A stretch of DNA of 64,000 nucleotides from Scolanthus callimorphus (taxonomy: Eukaryota > Cnidaria > Anthozoa > Actiniaria > Edwardsiidae), in contig CM066914.1 of NCBI GenBank assembly GCA_033964015.1, forward strand, positions 32,285,492 to 32,349,491, written 5' to 3'. Numbering within the stretch: the stretch's first letter is position 1; the number at the start of each line of letters is the position of its first letter. Below, piece by piece: positions 9,301-19,928 of the stretch. Below the pieces are notes generated by a model. The model ran no database searches. It saw nothing but the letters and a program-made list of their open reading frames with translations, and had not been told where the DNA came from. The translations under genes and the position numbers were made by a program.

Positions 9301-12272
9301 TAGACATCCTAAAGATTCCAAAAAAGTATGTCTGGTTACTAGTTCCGGGGGTGCACGTGGACCCCCTCTACCGACTAGACTACAAGTCTCTCTGCAAATG
9401 TTTTCCTATAACCAAATCAAGCAAATCAAGCTTAGTACATTATCAACAATTTTTTATAAGAACCACATTGATAACAACGTTATTCCAGAATTTAACATCT
9501 GAAGATCTGTCCAAATTCATTTTGAATTTTCCCAACTTTAAACTAAAATTAGCATTTCTGAGTTCTAGTGAAAACACTTTTCCAGATTTTCATCCAGCAA
9601 AACTTTGTTCTATTCATTAAGTTTCTGTGTTCAACCCGAGCTTTACAAAAATCCATATAGAAGACTGAATGATCAGGTCCACTTGCTGTTTCTCTCTTCT
9701 CTTGTTCCACATCATCTTCCGCATTGTCAGAGTCTGAAAAGCGAGGAGTCAAGAAACCATTTCAAATGCTGAAGGACAAGACTATATCCCATAGTACAAA
9801 ACATAGTACAAAACGCAGGTCACAGGTCACATCCTCCCGCCCACGCCCATTGAAGATCGCATTCAGTATTTTCGTTTCAATGGACACATGTGGGATGTGG
9901 ATGAGCGTGAACCGCTGACTTTTCACATGCTATTGTTCTTCCTTAAGTGTTCTGCGCATCCTGGAGCGACTCTCTGTCGGTTAACCGTTCAGAAGAAATC
10001 TGTCCATTAGGCGTGCCAATTTTTTCCACCTAATAAAGGTGTTTTAGAAGGAAAATCTGACCGCGCGGGGAAGGTAAAACTGTTCTCATGACGGAATTTT
10101 TTTGCTATCAGTTATCGCTATTTATAGCGATCGCTTAGATTACTTCTTAACTGCGATGATCATTTACTCGTTTACCATTCATTTGTGCTTATGAACGCTT
10201 GGCTGTCAGTAGCACCGTTGAGACCCAGTGCAATACAGCTTACGAGCTGCATGTCTGGGGAGTCCGTCTCAAACATTTACATTTACATTTTTTTATTCAT
10301 GCACCGCAGTTCTACCCATTCATTAGAATCCATTTGGGGCCGAGAGATTTGAAGTCCACGTAGGGCATTGGCAGGCAACCATACCACTTTCTTCGTTAAA
10401 TTTGGAATATACTGCATTTGTGTTTTTTTCAAAAAGCTCTCGCACTCACCATAGACATTTCAATACAAATTGAATGGGAAAGTCATATGTCTTGAACCCA
10501 GAGCTCCCCGGCTCGTATCCTCGCGGGGGAGGCTCTGGTGACAGCCATTGACGCATGCGCAATATTTGATACAGAGGCGTTTAGAGAAACAACTTTCTGC
10601 GCATGCCCCAACATTCAAAATGAGCCAATCAGTGACAGCCCTCAAATGGATGTCCCCAGAGCCTCCCCAGCAAGCAGACGAGCCGGGGAGCTCTGGGTAC
10701 GAGAATGATGTTGTACTACACAAATGCTTCGATGAGGTGTTTCCATATAGTAAATGGGCCGATTAATTGCGGCTGCAGCACAGTAATCGCACCAGGCATT
10801 AAGGAAAAGCTCTGGAAGAATGGAAAAAGTATGCCAAAACATGCCACCACGTTTGGAGATAATAAGCGAACAAAATAGGATAGGACAGGAGTACAGCTGT
10901 ATACCGCAATTGAATAAATGCAAAGCACTCGAACAAGTAAGATGACATGCATACACAAAAAATAGGAAATCGTCTAGTCAGCAGTTCACTCACATCTACA
11001 TCCCACGTGTCCATTGAGACGAAAAGGCTGAATGCGATCTTCAACGGGCGTGGGCAGGAGGGATGTGACCTGTGACCTGCGTTTTGTACCTGCCGTTGTG
11101 CGACCACCATATTTACCTTTTTGTGCCACTCTGTATGGTTCATTTTAGAAACTCCTGCTTGGGGGTTCAGGAGTGTGGCATATCAAAACACTTCCTTTCA
11201 CAGCAATTCTATCTGATTCTACCTAGTGGTTTACAGATTTGATGTTTGTGTAGGCTCTGTCGCATAAGTAAAAATCTGCAATTTCTCTTGAACCAAAAGT
11301 GCAATGAACATGAAATAATGCCATTCTTTTTCAATTCATACTGGCATTCAAGTAACAAATAAAATATTTGCTTAGGTTGTCTAATATCTGCTATGTAGAC
11401 CTGGAACGGGGTCCTTGAAGTAGTTGGTTCTTGAGGTAGAATGCCATTTTATGCTTGCAGAGAGGACAATGAAGAAGCTAAATGGAATCGACGTAAAGAA
11501 GAAATCAACATGAAACATTCTGAAAAGTGAGTTGGCTGCTCATGTATCTGTTAAATAACACTACTGCTCATAACATAGGCAGTGGGAGCAAACGATTATT
11601 GGGGGCACAGAAATACGTTTAAAAGATATTGGGGGGGGGGGGGGGCACAGTACAAACATATCGGAAACCTTTATTAGCCATAAAAATTATTGGGGGCCAG
11701 TGACCCCACCCACCCACCCACCCGGTTCCATAGCCCATGCATAAAGGTCGGACAGTTGAATGTCATGTTTTTTCTTTTTACAGACGAGCTGAAAGACAGC
11801 AAAAATACGATGAAATTAGAAAGAAATACGGTAAGACAATATCTCATAGCCTTGATTTCCATCCGCAGGCTCAAAACAATGGCTGGGAATCGAGCCTATC
11901 TATGTGATTGATAGAAAAAGAAAACCAGTGATCCTTGAACAATAGCTCATGTTTAAAGTACACAAATGGGGAGTATTTTTAGGGTTTAATTTTTAGCCAT
12001 TTTGACCTCGTGTGGTGCTGTTGAAAGAGGAGAGTTCAGAGCCCCTGTTAAGTGAATCATTTTCTACAATAGTTCTTAGATCTTCCACACTGTTGTGGTA
12101 TTTTTCATGATCGAGCAGGCACGAGACAAAGTGCTTCCTCAAGGAATGAGGGATTCGTTGATGCAGTATTGAAATTGCCCTGTATCGGTCTACTGTTTTA
12201 GGTTTATACAGAAAAGGCGATGGAGAAGAAGACGGCAACTATCACCAGTTTACTAATGAGGTGGCAGCATGA
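364..12272 (+). CDS. PTTG1IP: PTTG1IP-like single-pass membrane protein (5' end missing, five exons)
   Basis: Exons are 364-469, 9067-9181, 11461-11526, 11784-11830 and 12202-12272 (stop TGA). All have GT/AG borders and phases join without a break (1, 2, 2, 1). Exon 1 encodes a cysteine-rich ectodomain piece starting CYFCEPTKKC, which has the same cysteine spacing as the PSI-type region of vertebrate PTTG1IP. Exon 2 is a membrane span (LLIVLPTLGGVILIAL) followed by a cysteine run and the basic stop RKRKKG. Exons 3-4 give a charged helical tail including RRKEEINMKH and YDEIRKKYG, the family's hallmark. The tail ends NEVAA. Known family members are membrane glycoproteins that bind securin (PTTG1); that role here is inference. 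The signal peptide and first cysteines are not seen. The first intron (8.6 kb) is almost wholly minisatellite and mobile DNA. The exact frame of exon 1 is set by the phase of exon 2, not by the longest ORF. Confidence 0.85.
587..650 (+). repeat. Degenerate seed unit of the 52-bp minisatellite
   Basis: Two imperfect copies of the half-unit AATAATAGTACAGAG lie here (near 588 and 605), followed by GTGGAAAATTCC and CCAATAATAGTGTA. This is recognisably one array unit, but diverged and separated from the main array by about 340 bp of unique sequence. It may be the ancestral unit. Confidence 0.6.
895..965 (+). repeat. Short ~21-bp direct repeats next to the array
   Basis: Three imperfect copies of AGGAAGCCCATAACACTACAC run head to tail just before the minisatellite starts. 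No coding meaning is apparent. Confidence 0.5.
991..1749 (+). repeat. 52/53-bp minisatellite, left block (~14 units)
   Basis: Each unit is two 18-bp half-repeats, AATAATAGTATAGAGTGG and AATAATAGTACAGAGTGG, followed by a 14-17 bp spacer of the type AAAA(A)CACCCAAGGG(C/T)C. Units differ at diagnostic sites (AAAA or AAAAA; GGGCC, GGGTC or GGACC; TATAGAG or TACAGAG). The block lies in the first intron of the PTTG1IP-like gene and stops abruptly at 1749, where a mobile element begins. It resumes in the same phase at 5055. Confidence 0.95.
3067..3270. mobile_element. Harbinger-like MITE (GACCCCGTCCACACTA termini), copy 1
   Basis: The termini are GACCCCGTCCACACTACACC and an inverse ending GTGTGGACGGGGTC, flanked by TAA on both sides. 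The arms continue as CGTTTTC-rich inverted sequence. The same family occurs at 39670-40034. The 3-bp TAA duplication fits PIF/Harbinger. It is nested within the 3.3-kb element. Confidence 0.85.
3405..3514. mobile_element. Small foldback element (~110 bp)
   Basis: AAGCCTGGTTCCCATA on the left pairs with TGGAAACCAGGCTT on the right. Inner arms TCGTATCAGTCGACC and GGTCGACTGATACGA also pair. It has no coding capacity and is nested within the 1750-5054 element. Confidence 0.75.
4394..4560. mobile_element. MITE with AGACTGCTTGCAGCCCC termini, copy 1
   Basis: The left arm AGACTGCTTGCAGCCCCTTC is matched by the inverse ending GGGGCTGCAAGCAGTCT, with long arms (CGTAAATCGAG against CTCGATTTACGG). The flanks share AAATTTCTTT, a ~9-10 bp duplication of the Mutator-like size class. 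A second copy sits at 16521-16638. Confidence 0.85.
5055..8464 (+). repeat. 52/53-bp minisatellite, right block (~65 units)
   Basis: This is the same array as 991-1749, continuing after the inserted element. Higher-order structure is visible: a rare TATAGATTGG variant recurs at 5981, 6768 and 7135. The spacings are 787 and 367 bp, close to 15 and 7 units, with similar unit order around each. Minus-strand frames stay open for up to 426 codons because the unit lacks stop codons on that strand in any phase. The periodic translations (GVFPLCTIIPLYTII-type) are an artefact of the repeat, not a gene. The array ends at 8464 in GTGTAGAGTGC. Confidence 0.95.
8465..9066. other. End of the first PTTG1IP intron, with a SINE-like fragment
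   Basis: This is mostly unique intronic sequence. From about 8811 to 8876, GTCCCTCTGGTTCAGGTTAA and TGTAGTGCATGTGAGAGACG match the non-tRNA part of the SINE at 23555-23690. A pyrimidine-rich tract ends in TTTCAG at 9066, the acceptor of the transmembrane exon. Confidence 0.6.
9806..11089. mobile_element. ~1.28-kb element with ~110-bp inverted repeats
   Basis: The left end reads GTACAAAACGCAGGTCACAG and the right end is its inverse, ending CTGCGTTTTGTAC. The match extends through CCCACGCCCATTGAAGATCGC and the CCACATGTGTCC-like region to about 9917 and 10985. No transposase was recognised. It lies in the PTTG1IP intron between the membrane exon and the first tail exon, and contains the MITE at 10495-10701. 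Confidence 0.75.
10495..10701. mobile_element. MITE with CCCAGAGCTCCCCGGCTCGT arms, copy 1
   Basis: A 20-bp perfect outer inverted repeat (CCCAGAGCTCCCCGGCTCGT) is followed by an inner arm GGGGAGGCTCTGG matched by CCAGAGCCTCCCC. Related copies occur at 61321-61526 and, degenerate, near 61960-62225. Confidence 0.8.
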
Positions 12273-12542
12273 AATTGGCAAGATCTTTTTTGACAAGCAG
12301 ACACTGTAGAATCCTACCCTTGGACATATATAGGAGCTGGTAAATGGCAACGTAATATGCATCATTGCACCAATTTCATCCTTGATTTTACTGGACTACA
12401 AGTTGTTAAATAGATCCCAATCGTGTGCCCTCTCCCTGATACTGTGCTTCTACCCCGGTCCTTTAATCCTAAAAATTGATTCATACTCTGTTAATTTATT
12501 TTATTGTTAAAAATATTTTGGGGATTAATTACGATGCATATG

Positions 12543-12759
12543 CAGGGCCCGACACTGCGACCATATGGCCGCCAATGGCGACTAAATCTGGGGACTTGGC
12601 GACCAAATGTTAGAGCTAGTCACCAAATGGCACCCCATCTTTCTGAGGCTTAGCTGAGAACCACATTTATGTAGCGACTAAATTGTGCTTTGTGGCGACT
12701 AAACATTTTTGAATTAGTCGCCAATGGCACCTAGCGATAAGAGTTAATGTCGGGCCCTG
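12543..12759. mobile_element. hAT-type MITE just 3' of the PTTG1IP-like gene
   Basis: The termini are CAGGGCCCGACA and TGTCGGGCCCTG, the CAGGG/CCCTG ends typical of hAT elements. The interior carries repeated TGGCGACTAAAT-like motifs on both strands. No clear 8-bp duplication is seen, only a shared ATATG. The 217-bp length excludes coding capacity. Confidence 0.75.
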
Positions 12760-15566
12760 ATATGTGGTGGAACGGGGGAAGGCGAGGAGGTACTGTCACC
12801 ATTAATGGTGGCTGGGGAGTCAAGTCTCCAAATTAGTTGCGAAGTTATTAACTTAAATGAGTAAATAATTATTTTTTGAGCCAATGTCCTTTCAAATAAG
12901 TACACATTGTGATTGTAGTCACTCTCTGATAATTCTGTCGATCTGCAATGTACTTTTAAAGTAGAGCTACAATCAGACGATATAACATATTACTGTAATC
13001 ATTTTGGCGTAACCCCTATCCGGCGGAGCATCCCCGTATAGTCGACACGACGGAGTACCCCCCCCCCCCCCCCCCCTCCCCCCGCTTTTACCGGACTTCA
13101 AACACCTTCAGCAACCATCCAAAGGTCTTTTTTTAAACATGGCCTTGGACATGCATTGGAATAGCATGAATATGCAAATCATTGTTTCCAGTTTTGTGCG
13201 TTTAGTATTTGTACATGTGTTATTTAACAATTATTCCTTTTGACTCAGAGGCCATGAGAGGAATAATTGTTTTAGACTAATCACACTAGTAGGTCAATTT
13301 GTAAAGCCAAAAACGTTTTTTGGTCTCGTCATTTGCCATTTTCTGGCTTTCAAATCCGACACTTTCGCTACTATTAGCTCAACCAATCAGAACACAGCAT
13401 TGACAATAGACCACTAGTGTGATTTGACTAATTTACCGATAGAGAGGTAGAGGTAAAACCGTTAAACCAATCATTACCCAGGCCTGCCGAGGTCACAGTT
13501 TTTTAATACACGACCAACCTCAAACCGGTAAAAAAAACTTTATTATTTAGCAAAACTCAAAAAGCCAAAAAATACTGACTTGGACGTGTAGTCCTATTAC
13601 TGGAATATACAAATGATGCGACGGTTGTTCTGTCGGACAATTCAAAACCCATGGATATTAAGTGTAAACCATGTCACGCTAGCTACCGCAAATGTATGGC
13701 TTTTGGATAAAAGATTAAAGGTCAGTGCATCTAGTGGAGAGGTTGAGTGGAATGCCGCCGAGTAGAAAACGGTGGAGTTGTGTATAAAATATGGGGTGCT
13801 TACCATTGGTCACGAAAAACCGGTAATTTCGGTTGGGATTCCAATGGTACAGTCGATGTTTCGGTCATTCCGGTTGGTACGAGAGGTTCAGCTTCAGAGG
13901 TTGTCTCGCCATTCCAGTTGGAACGAACCGATCGGAATGGTTTGTACCATTGGCACTCCATCCGGTTTTATGATCAAATAGGGTAGCCGATCCGAACCGA
14001 TAAGCGAATGGTAAGCGCCATTCCACTCGGTATTTCATCCCAACCGGAATATTTTGTACCATTGGACGCTCATCAAACCAACCGTTTTCCTTGACCAATG
14101 GTAAGCACCCATGGACCTCTCCAAGGAATGGTTTGAACCAATCAGAGTGTAGATCTACCCTTAGCATCGCTACTCCGTGCGACTGACGTCATAGCCAGAG
14201 AAAGGCCCGCCGAGTAGCCTGGGAACGAAGCTAGGGTGTAGCCAGGATTGCATCACACGGTGTTGTTGTGAAAATTGACAGGACACCCCTTCTTCAATCC
14301 TGGCCACGCCCCAGTACACTAATATATCTGGCATAATAACCCACACTTTTATCTTTCTGTAAATAGATTTGCAATGAGAAGAAATAAATACTGAAATAAT
14401 AAATAATGTGTTGTGATGTGACTGGAACAAGCGCAGTGTCACCAGTGCTGTCCTCTTGCTTTAGTTTTATTGACCCAAAAGAACATAAAAAGGTAAAAGG
14501 TAATAGAAAAAGATCCCTTCGCTGACTAAGACTAGCTGGTCTTTAATCATGTGTCGTTCCGATGCAAAAGAGGAAACATTTGTGGTCATTTGTCTAAGGT
14601 GTATCATGTACCTCATGTCCGAAGCGGAATGTTGAGCATTTAAATAATATGCATGAAAATTAGCCAAAGACTAGTGTCCCAGTTTGTTGCTGGTTAGCCT
14701 CTCTGATCTAGTTCATGAGCCGCGCTAGAGGCATGTTGTCACCAAAATGGGGGGGGGGGGGGGGGGGGGGGCTGTCTAATTGAAAAGCTAGAGGTAGCTA
14801 GCCCCCTAGCTTCTCCCCCTCCGCGGGCCGTGTGTGAAATGCCTCGTGCCACTTCATTTGTTCCTTCTCTTCCATCAGGCCAGTTTCGCTACTGCTTCGG
14901 ACCAGTTGTTGACGTTGTTGGACGCTGTTGTTGGGCCTGTTGTCGCCTGATACTACTATACAGGGTATTTGTGCGGCTAAACCCTTACCTTGCTCGGAAA
15001 GAAATTCGGTGTGCATAGTGGTGTTTTGCTTCGCGTGGGCGAAAAACAGTGGCCGACAAAATAGTCAAAACACATATATCATAATTTCCGGGATAAGTTG
15101 AATCGCACAGAAGCCAAGTTCATTAAAAAATCGGCAAAATTATTTCATTTACGGGGTTTCTATCAAGTTTAGCGATCAGCCGTGTAAAAACCAGTCTTAT
15201 CTTCTGAAAGCCTCTGGCTTAGAATTTTGTTTACAATATTAATGGAGCAACCGATTGTAAATTGGAATCCAAACAATCAAGTTTGTAAAACTAACATGGA
15301 CCAGTAATTGATATGCCGCAATCCCCTTTTGAAGTATATGCAGGAAATCGCTTGGATGACTGTTTTGTGACGCCGACCACTCAGAATGGACCCCTTGTTT
15401 TCTTTATTGATAACAAACGTGACAACATATGCAATCAAAATCACAACTCGCAACAGGGGTGATTTCAATTTTGGTAGAAAGCCAAGCATAGCTGACCGAA
15501 ATCAGATCGCCACATCAAAACGCGGGGTAGATTTACTAGTTCAATTGCCCCTAGCAAGGTCTCTAC
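12760..15566. other. Intergenic region with homopolymers and a decayed foldback element
   Basis: No gene was recognised. It contains a C-rich homopolymer near 13058-13083 and a G run near 14750-14770. A decayed foldback lies at about 13795-14112, where GGGTGCTTACCATTGGTCA pairs with TGACCAATGGTAAGCACCC and many ACCATTGG/CCAATGGT motifs lie between. GTAGCCAGGATTG (14237) and CAATCCTGGCCACGCCCC (14295) mark the ends of a further small element. Confidence 0.6.
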
Positions 15567-18500
15567 ATGGATGTTTTTACGAACACCACAGACAATCCAA
15601 TGAGCTTCACAAGCTGCGAATTTTCTACTGCGATGTACTTGTTACTTAGCTTGACTGCCGTCGTTGGGTTGCTCTTGAATATTCTCCCTCTGTATGTTGT
15701 TTTCAAGTTTCAAAGGAACTCTACGCCACGAACTCAAGGCAGGGATGTACTGCTGACCGCGCTTTGTGTTTTGGACTTGCTTACTCTGCTTATTCCTTTA
15801 CCAATCTACTTGTCCTTGAACGAAAAGTGCAACCATGCAATGGATCGTTCTCGGGTTACCTCTAGGCCGTCCCTTTGCGAGATGTTTTTCTTAATGTTCA
15901 TTTGGTTGAAGTTAACTGCTATGTTTCTTGTTACGATTTTGAACTACACATCATATCTAGCTCTCAGCAATAGACGACTCTACAAGAGCGCTAGTCTGGG
16001 CGAGCGATTATCAAGCTCGTTCTCGTGTAGCCACAGGCGATCCCGTGAGCGGATTAACAACAGAGGCAGGTCTACTGCGGTGCTGGCTAACCTGGTTATC
16101 GGCTTGGCCTTAGTAGCATTTACAATTTCGTCTTTGCCATACCTAGGGCTTGGCCCAGCAGGCGCTAAGAGAACTTACGGGGTGTGCGGGTTGGAGCAAA
16201 TTAGTCAACCAATCAAAACTAAGGAGTACACTTTCCTATTCGGGGTTCTCATGAGCTCGGTCGCGTGTTTTATAGTGCACATAGTTCATAGCGTGCTCAG
16301 TAGGTTTGGGCAGTTCCTTTGGAGGAAGAACTTGAAACAAGCGCAAGAGCTTGCTATCAAGGTCATTGACGGGCGCTTATCAAGTTTGGAAAGTGTGCCC
16401 AAGATAGCGGAGAGTTATGCAAACTTGACCTGGACACTAGGAATCGTGTTCTTCGCCTCTTGGGTACCGCTGATGGTAAGTAACTACATATCGATCATTA
16501 AAAACCGGTTCCCAAAAAATAGACTGCTTGCAGCCCCTTCTTTGGCGAACGTCCGTAAAACGAGAATAAAGTCCTAGTCCTACATTGTAGTTCTCTCGAT
16601 TTACGGACGTTCGCCAAAGAAGAGACTGCAAGCAGTCTACCAAAAAAAAACGAGCTGTAGAAATAACATATTTGTTAAGCAAATAGCGGCACAAGTTAAT
16701 CTGGGCGGAAGAGTCAAAAGTAGGCAAAGCTTGTAAAAAATCGCCCTGAAAATTATTTTAAAAATGCATTCCACATCCTGACGAACCATCTACAAAGGAA
16801 GCAGTGACTCGGAACTCATCATGCGGGTTGAATTATTTTCTTGTTATTTCTGCTAAAGGATATTAGAGAGAGTGCACAGACGAATGCGCTAGGTCAGTCT
16901 GCTGTTCAAAACACGATAATCATAACAATATTCGAATTCCCTTGATCTTGACTAGTCCTGTCCATTTAGTCGCTACTTGCGTTACTGTGTAATGCGTTGC
17001 GTTACTCTGTGAAGGCACGCACGAAGAAGCCGAGATCGATGCGTGCAGTCTCACTCATGCAATTATCTCAAGGTTGAACGAGATTGACGAGACTATGGTG
17101 GCGCGTGGAAAATTGAGCCCGGAACAAAATAAAACTAGACGCATAACAGCGTGAACTCGGGCTTCTGTCTATATTTATCTTTACATAGAATCGAAATGTT
17201 AAATCCTGAGAAATCTTAAATTAAATTTAAATGCTTATTCGATTGTAGCTGTCATTAGTTACGTTTAAAAATCATTGTTTGCTTCTTTTTCCCGACGAAA
17301 ATACTTGGTCAATGTTTCATTAATTCTAAGAAAAAGATGACTTGTAAGCAAGACTCGCACTTGTAAATCGCTCTGAGTCATTTGGAAATATTGATATTTT
17401 CACTGAAAGCGTAACTGCTTGAGTGTGCCGATAAAAAGCGTGTAAAGGTCGAGAGGCAGTTGTCAAAACAGATAAGCCATTAAGTCAACAAAAACTGTAA
17501 TGGAATACCCAAAGGTCAAGTTTGATAAAACTGCTTTGAACAATGCATTTCTGTTTAAAAATAAAATGCAGCATATTCGAGGAATACTATAGTTTGTAAT
17601 TGTGTATCTGTGAAAAAAGGAAAAACCAATAGCTACGGATTTCCAAGCGCTCGGATTAGCCTGCGTGTGCAAGCGCTCCCGTAGAATCAGATTAACCTCG
17701 AATATAAACAGATGCAACAATATTTCGTTCTTGCACCATATAATCGAGGTCTCAGAGATAGTAGTATTTTCGCTTTCCCCTTCTTTATAAACGACTAGAA
17801 GCCCAGTCAACCAAAATGCGGATTTGAGCATCAAAATCTAGGGATTGATGGACGAATAAAGGAGCCAGATGGACTGAAACACTAGGCATAGAGGTGATGT
17901 AAACAACAAATGCTTCCTGAACGTACATTGCATAAGCTTCTGTGGCCGAGTTGTGAGAGCGAGATGATGTAATTTACTTACGATAAAGCCACAATTTCAT
18001 GTTGTAGCGCTTTCATTGGTTCACCAGCCCACGTGACACAGCCAGCGTGACTGCGATACTTGAACCTGCGTTTTGCCAGAAAAAAAAAAGAGCCGCATTT
18101 ATAACTCGGGGTTTCCCTACGAGAAGCCCGAGTAGTGGGGTGATAGTGGGGTAGGTGGAGGCTCCTGTTGATGGGCTCACTGTGCATATGCACCTGGACC
18201 TAGTGGGGTGATAGTGGGGTACGTCGAGGCTCCTGTTGATGGGCCGCTGCTCATGAAAAATGCAATTTTTGGACACGAAATTTAGCTGCAAAGTTTCGCC
18301 GATCTCTAGTGAATACCCGCGCTGCATTTTGGTAAATAAATTAGGCCATGTTGTGTAGAAAACTCTAGGGTCAATATGTTCGCCGTAAAATAAGGATTAT
18401 GTATCTATACAGTTCAATTTGGCGAACAGTGTAAATGCTGAATCCTGTTGTGTTACATTTCCTACATGTGTAGTAGTAAAGTTTAGTATGATTGATTTAT

Positions 18501-19538
18501 AAGAATCACCTACATTTTCACAGGTCGATCTTAAAACAATCATCAAATTGTGCGAGTTGTTCAAAATTCGGAAATACACTAATGTACTTAGAGCGGGCCA
18601 TCTTAACCAATCCAGCATTTTGTACTTTCAGGTTTCCATGGCAACCATCATGTCTGGTTCCTCTTTAGTGTCTTCAGAGCTGTCAGAGTACGCAGTTGCA
18701 ATTACGTTCTTCATTCCATTGCTGGATCCAATGCTTTACGCATTCTTTATCACCAAGTACCGACAAGGCTACAAAGAGTTCTTTTCAGGCCTTATCGGCG
18801 GCTGGAAAAGTGAGTCGAGATCCCCTTCTGATAAGAATTTTGACGACATTTGCCAGAAAAACACTGAATTTTGAGGAGAACTTCCAGGCATTTTAGCGAC
18901 TCGATATTTCAAAGCATCCCCCATGTTGGATCTAGCTTAGCTGCCAGGCCTGATCTATTTTGAGCATCCACAGGGAGCCCGCGCGGCTCGCCCCAGTCTT
19001 ATTATAGGCATTTTGCAAAAAACGACGGCTTCATTTTGATATGTAAAGGGTAGGGGTGTTCTATCACATGGTCTCTCCGTAACGGTTGAGAATCAGGCTG
19101 AAGAAATTCAAGTTTTAATTTACCGAGAATTATGAGGTAACTTTTCAGGCCCGTAGCCAGGGGGGGTTCCGGGGGTGCGCAAACACCCCCCCCCCCCCCA
19201 CGCGACAAAAAGAAACAAAAAGGTCCATGTTTGTACACAGTAAGTAAAGCACTTATGTTATACCTGCTTTTTCTAGCGAATTTTGACTAGTGGTTTCTCA
19301 TTAAAAAACAAATTCATACCACATTGGTCCGCTTTTTCTAGATTAGCACCCCCCACAAAAATCCCTGGCTACGGGCCTGCTTTTCACCCTTCATTAACGA
19401 TTACTTTCTCTCCTGACAACAGGCCGATTTGTGCCAAAGCACAGGCATGCCGATAACTCAACGAATGCCGAGCAAAGCCCGACGGAGGCCGAATATGGCC
19501 CGACGATGGCTGAACAAAGCTACACCACAGTAGTATAG
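15567..19538 (+). CDS. Rhodopsin-class GPCR, prostanoid-receptor-like, three exons
   Basis: Exons are 15567-16475, 18632-18809 and 19423-19538 (400 aa). The N-terminus has an NTT glycosylation site. Membrane spans begin near residues 20 (LLLSLTAVVGLLLN), 62, 105, 172, 220 and 288. TM7 lies in exon 2 (FFIPLLDPMLYAFF, a DPxxY variant). The Cys before TM3 (LCEMFF) and the Cys in loop 2 (YGVCGLE) can form the usual disulfide. The E/DRY motif at the end of TM3 is missing (NYTSYLALSN). An intron at the end of TM6 and LDPxxY in TM7 resemble prostanoid receptors, but the TM7 arginine that binds prostanoid carboxylates is not seen, so the ligand is unknown. The third exon adds a tail ending YTTVV, a class I PDZ-ligand pattern (T-V-V). 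If intron 2 were retained the protein would end at 18874 instead. Family call firm; subfamily tentative. Confidence 0.85.
16521..16638. mobile_element. MITE with AGACTGCTTGCAGCCCC termini, copy 2
   Basis: This is a shorter copy of the 4394-4560 family, with arms AGACTGCTTGCAGCCCCTTC and an inverse ending TGCAAGCAGTCT. The CCAAAAAA-like flanks suggest a ~8-9 bp duplication. It starts 45 bp after the exon-1 donor of the GPCR gene. Confidence 0.85.
16639..18631. other. First intron of the GPCR gene, no exon seen
   Basis: This is AT-rich intronic sequence. A direct duplication lies at about 18133-18175 and 18200-18243 (TAGTGGGGTGATAGTGGGGT followed by CGAGGCTCCTGTTGATGGG-type sequence). No additional in-phase exon is needed, because exon 1 ends and exon 2 begins in phase 0. 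Confidence 0.6.
19146..19379. mobile_element. MITE with CAGGCCCGTAGCCAGGG termini
   Basis: Perfect 17-bp ends CAGGCCCGTAGCCAGGG and CCCTGGCTACGGGCCTG enclose 200 bp containing a C homopolymer. It lies wholly inside the second GPCR intron. Related GCGTAGCCAGGATCGAG-type ends appear near 60057. Confidence 0.85.
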
Positions 19539-19832
19539 AGCGGACAAGTTGGCCCGTCCTGGCGTGTTGGCTGTTGGCGGTTGTCCGAAAACCCGTTTAA
19601 CAGTCCAATATTTGAGCAGGTTGCGTGGCAGCCGCTAATTGTGATGGCAGGATTGCCGCGCCCTTACGCGTTACAGTTGTCATTAGACGGCGTTTGCCGT
19701 TTGCAGAGTTCCACGTCTGTTCAGGGTCAATGGACAGGAGAGGAGTTGATGGATTAACCAATTTATTATGGTTCTGCCATATCTTCGTCAATTTTGTATT
19801 AATTTCATAGTTATGTAGTTTCTATATACAGA

Positions 19833-19838
19833 ATAAAT
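19833..19838 (+). terminator. Candidate poly(A) signal of the GPCR gene
   Basis: AATAAA lies about 295 bp after the stop at 19538 and before the convergent CCDC13 stop at 19929. It is the only canonical hexamer on the plus strand noticed in that gap. Confidence 0.4.
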
Positions 19839-19928
19839 ACAAACGAAACGAAGTGCAAATGCAGTTTTAAAGGCATTTTAAAGGGGTATTGATCTTTCCC
19901 GAAGGAAGTTAATACCAAGAACTATTTG

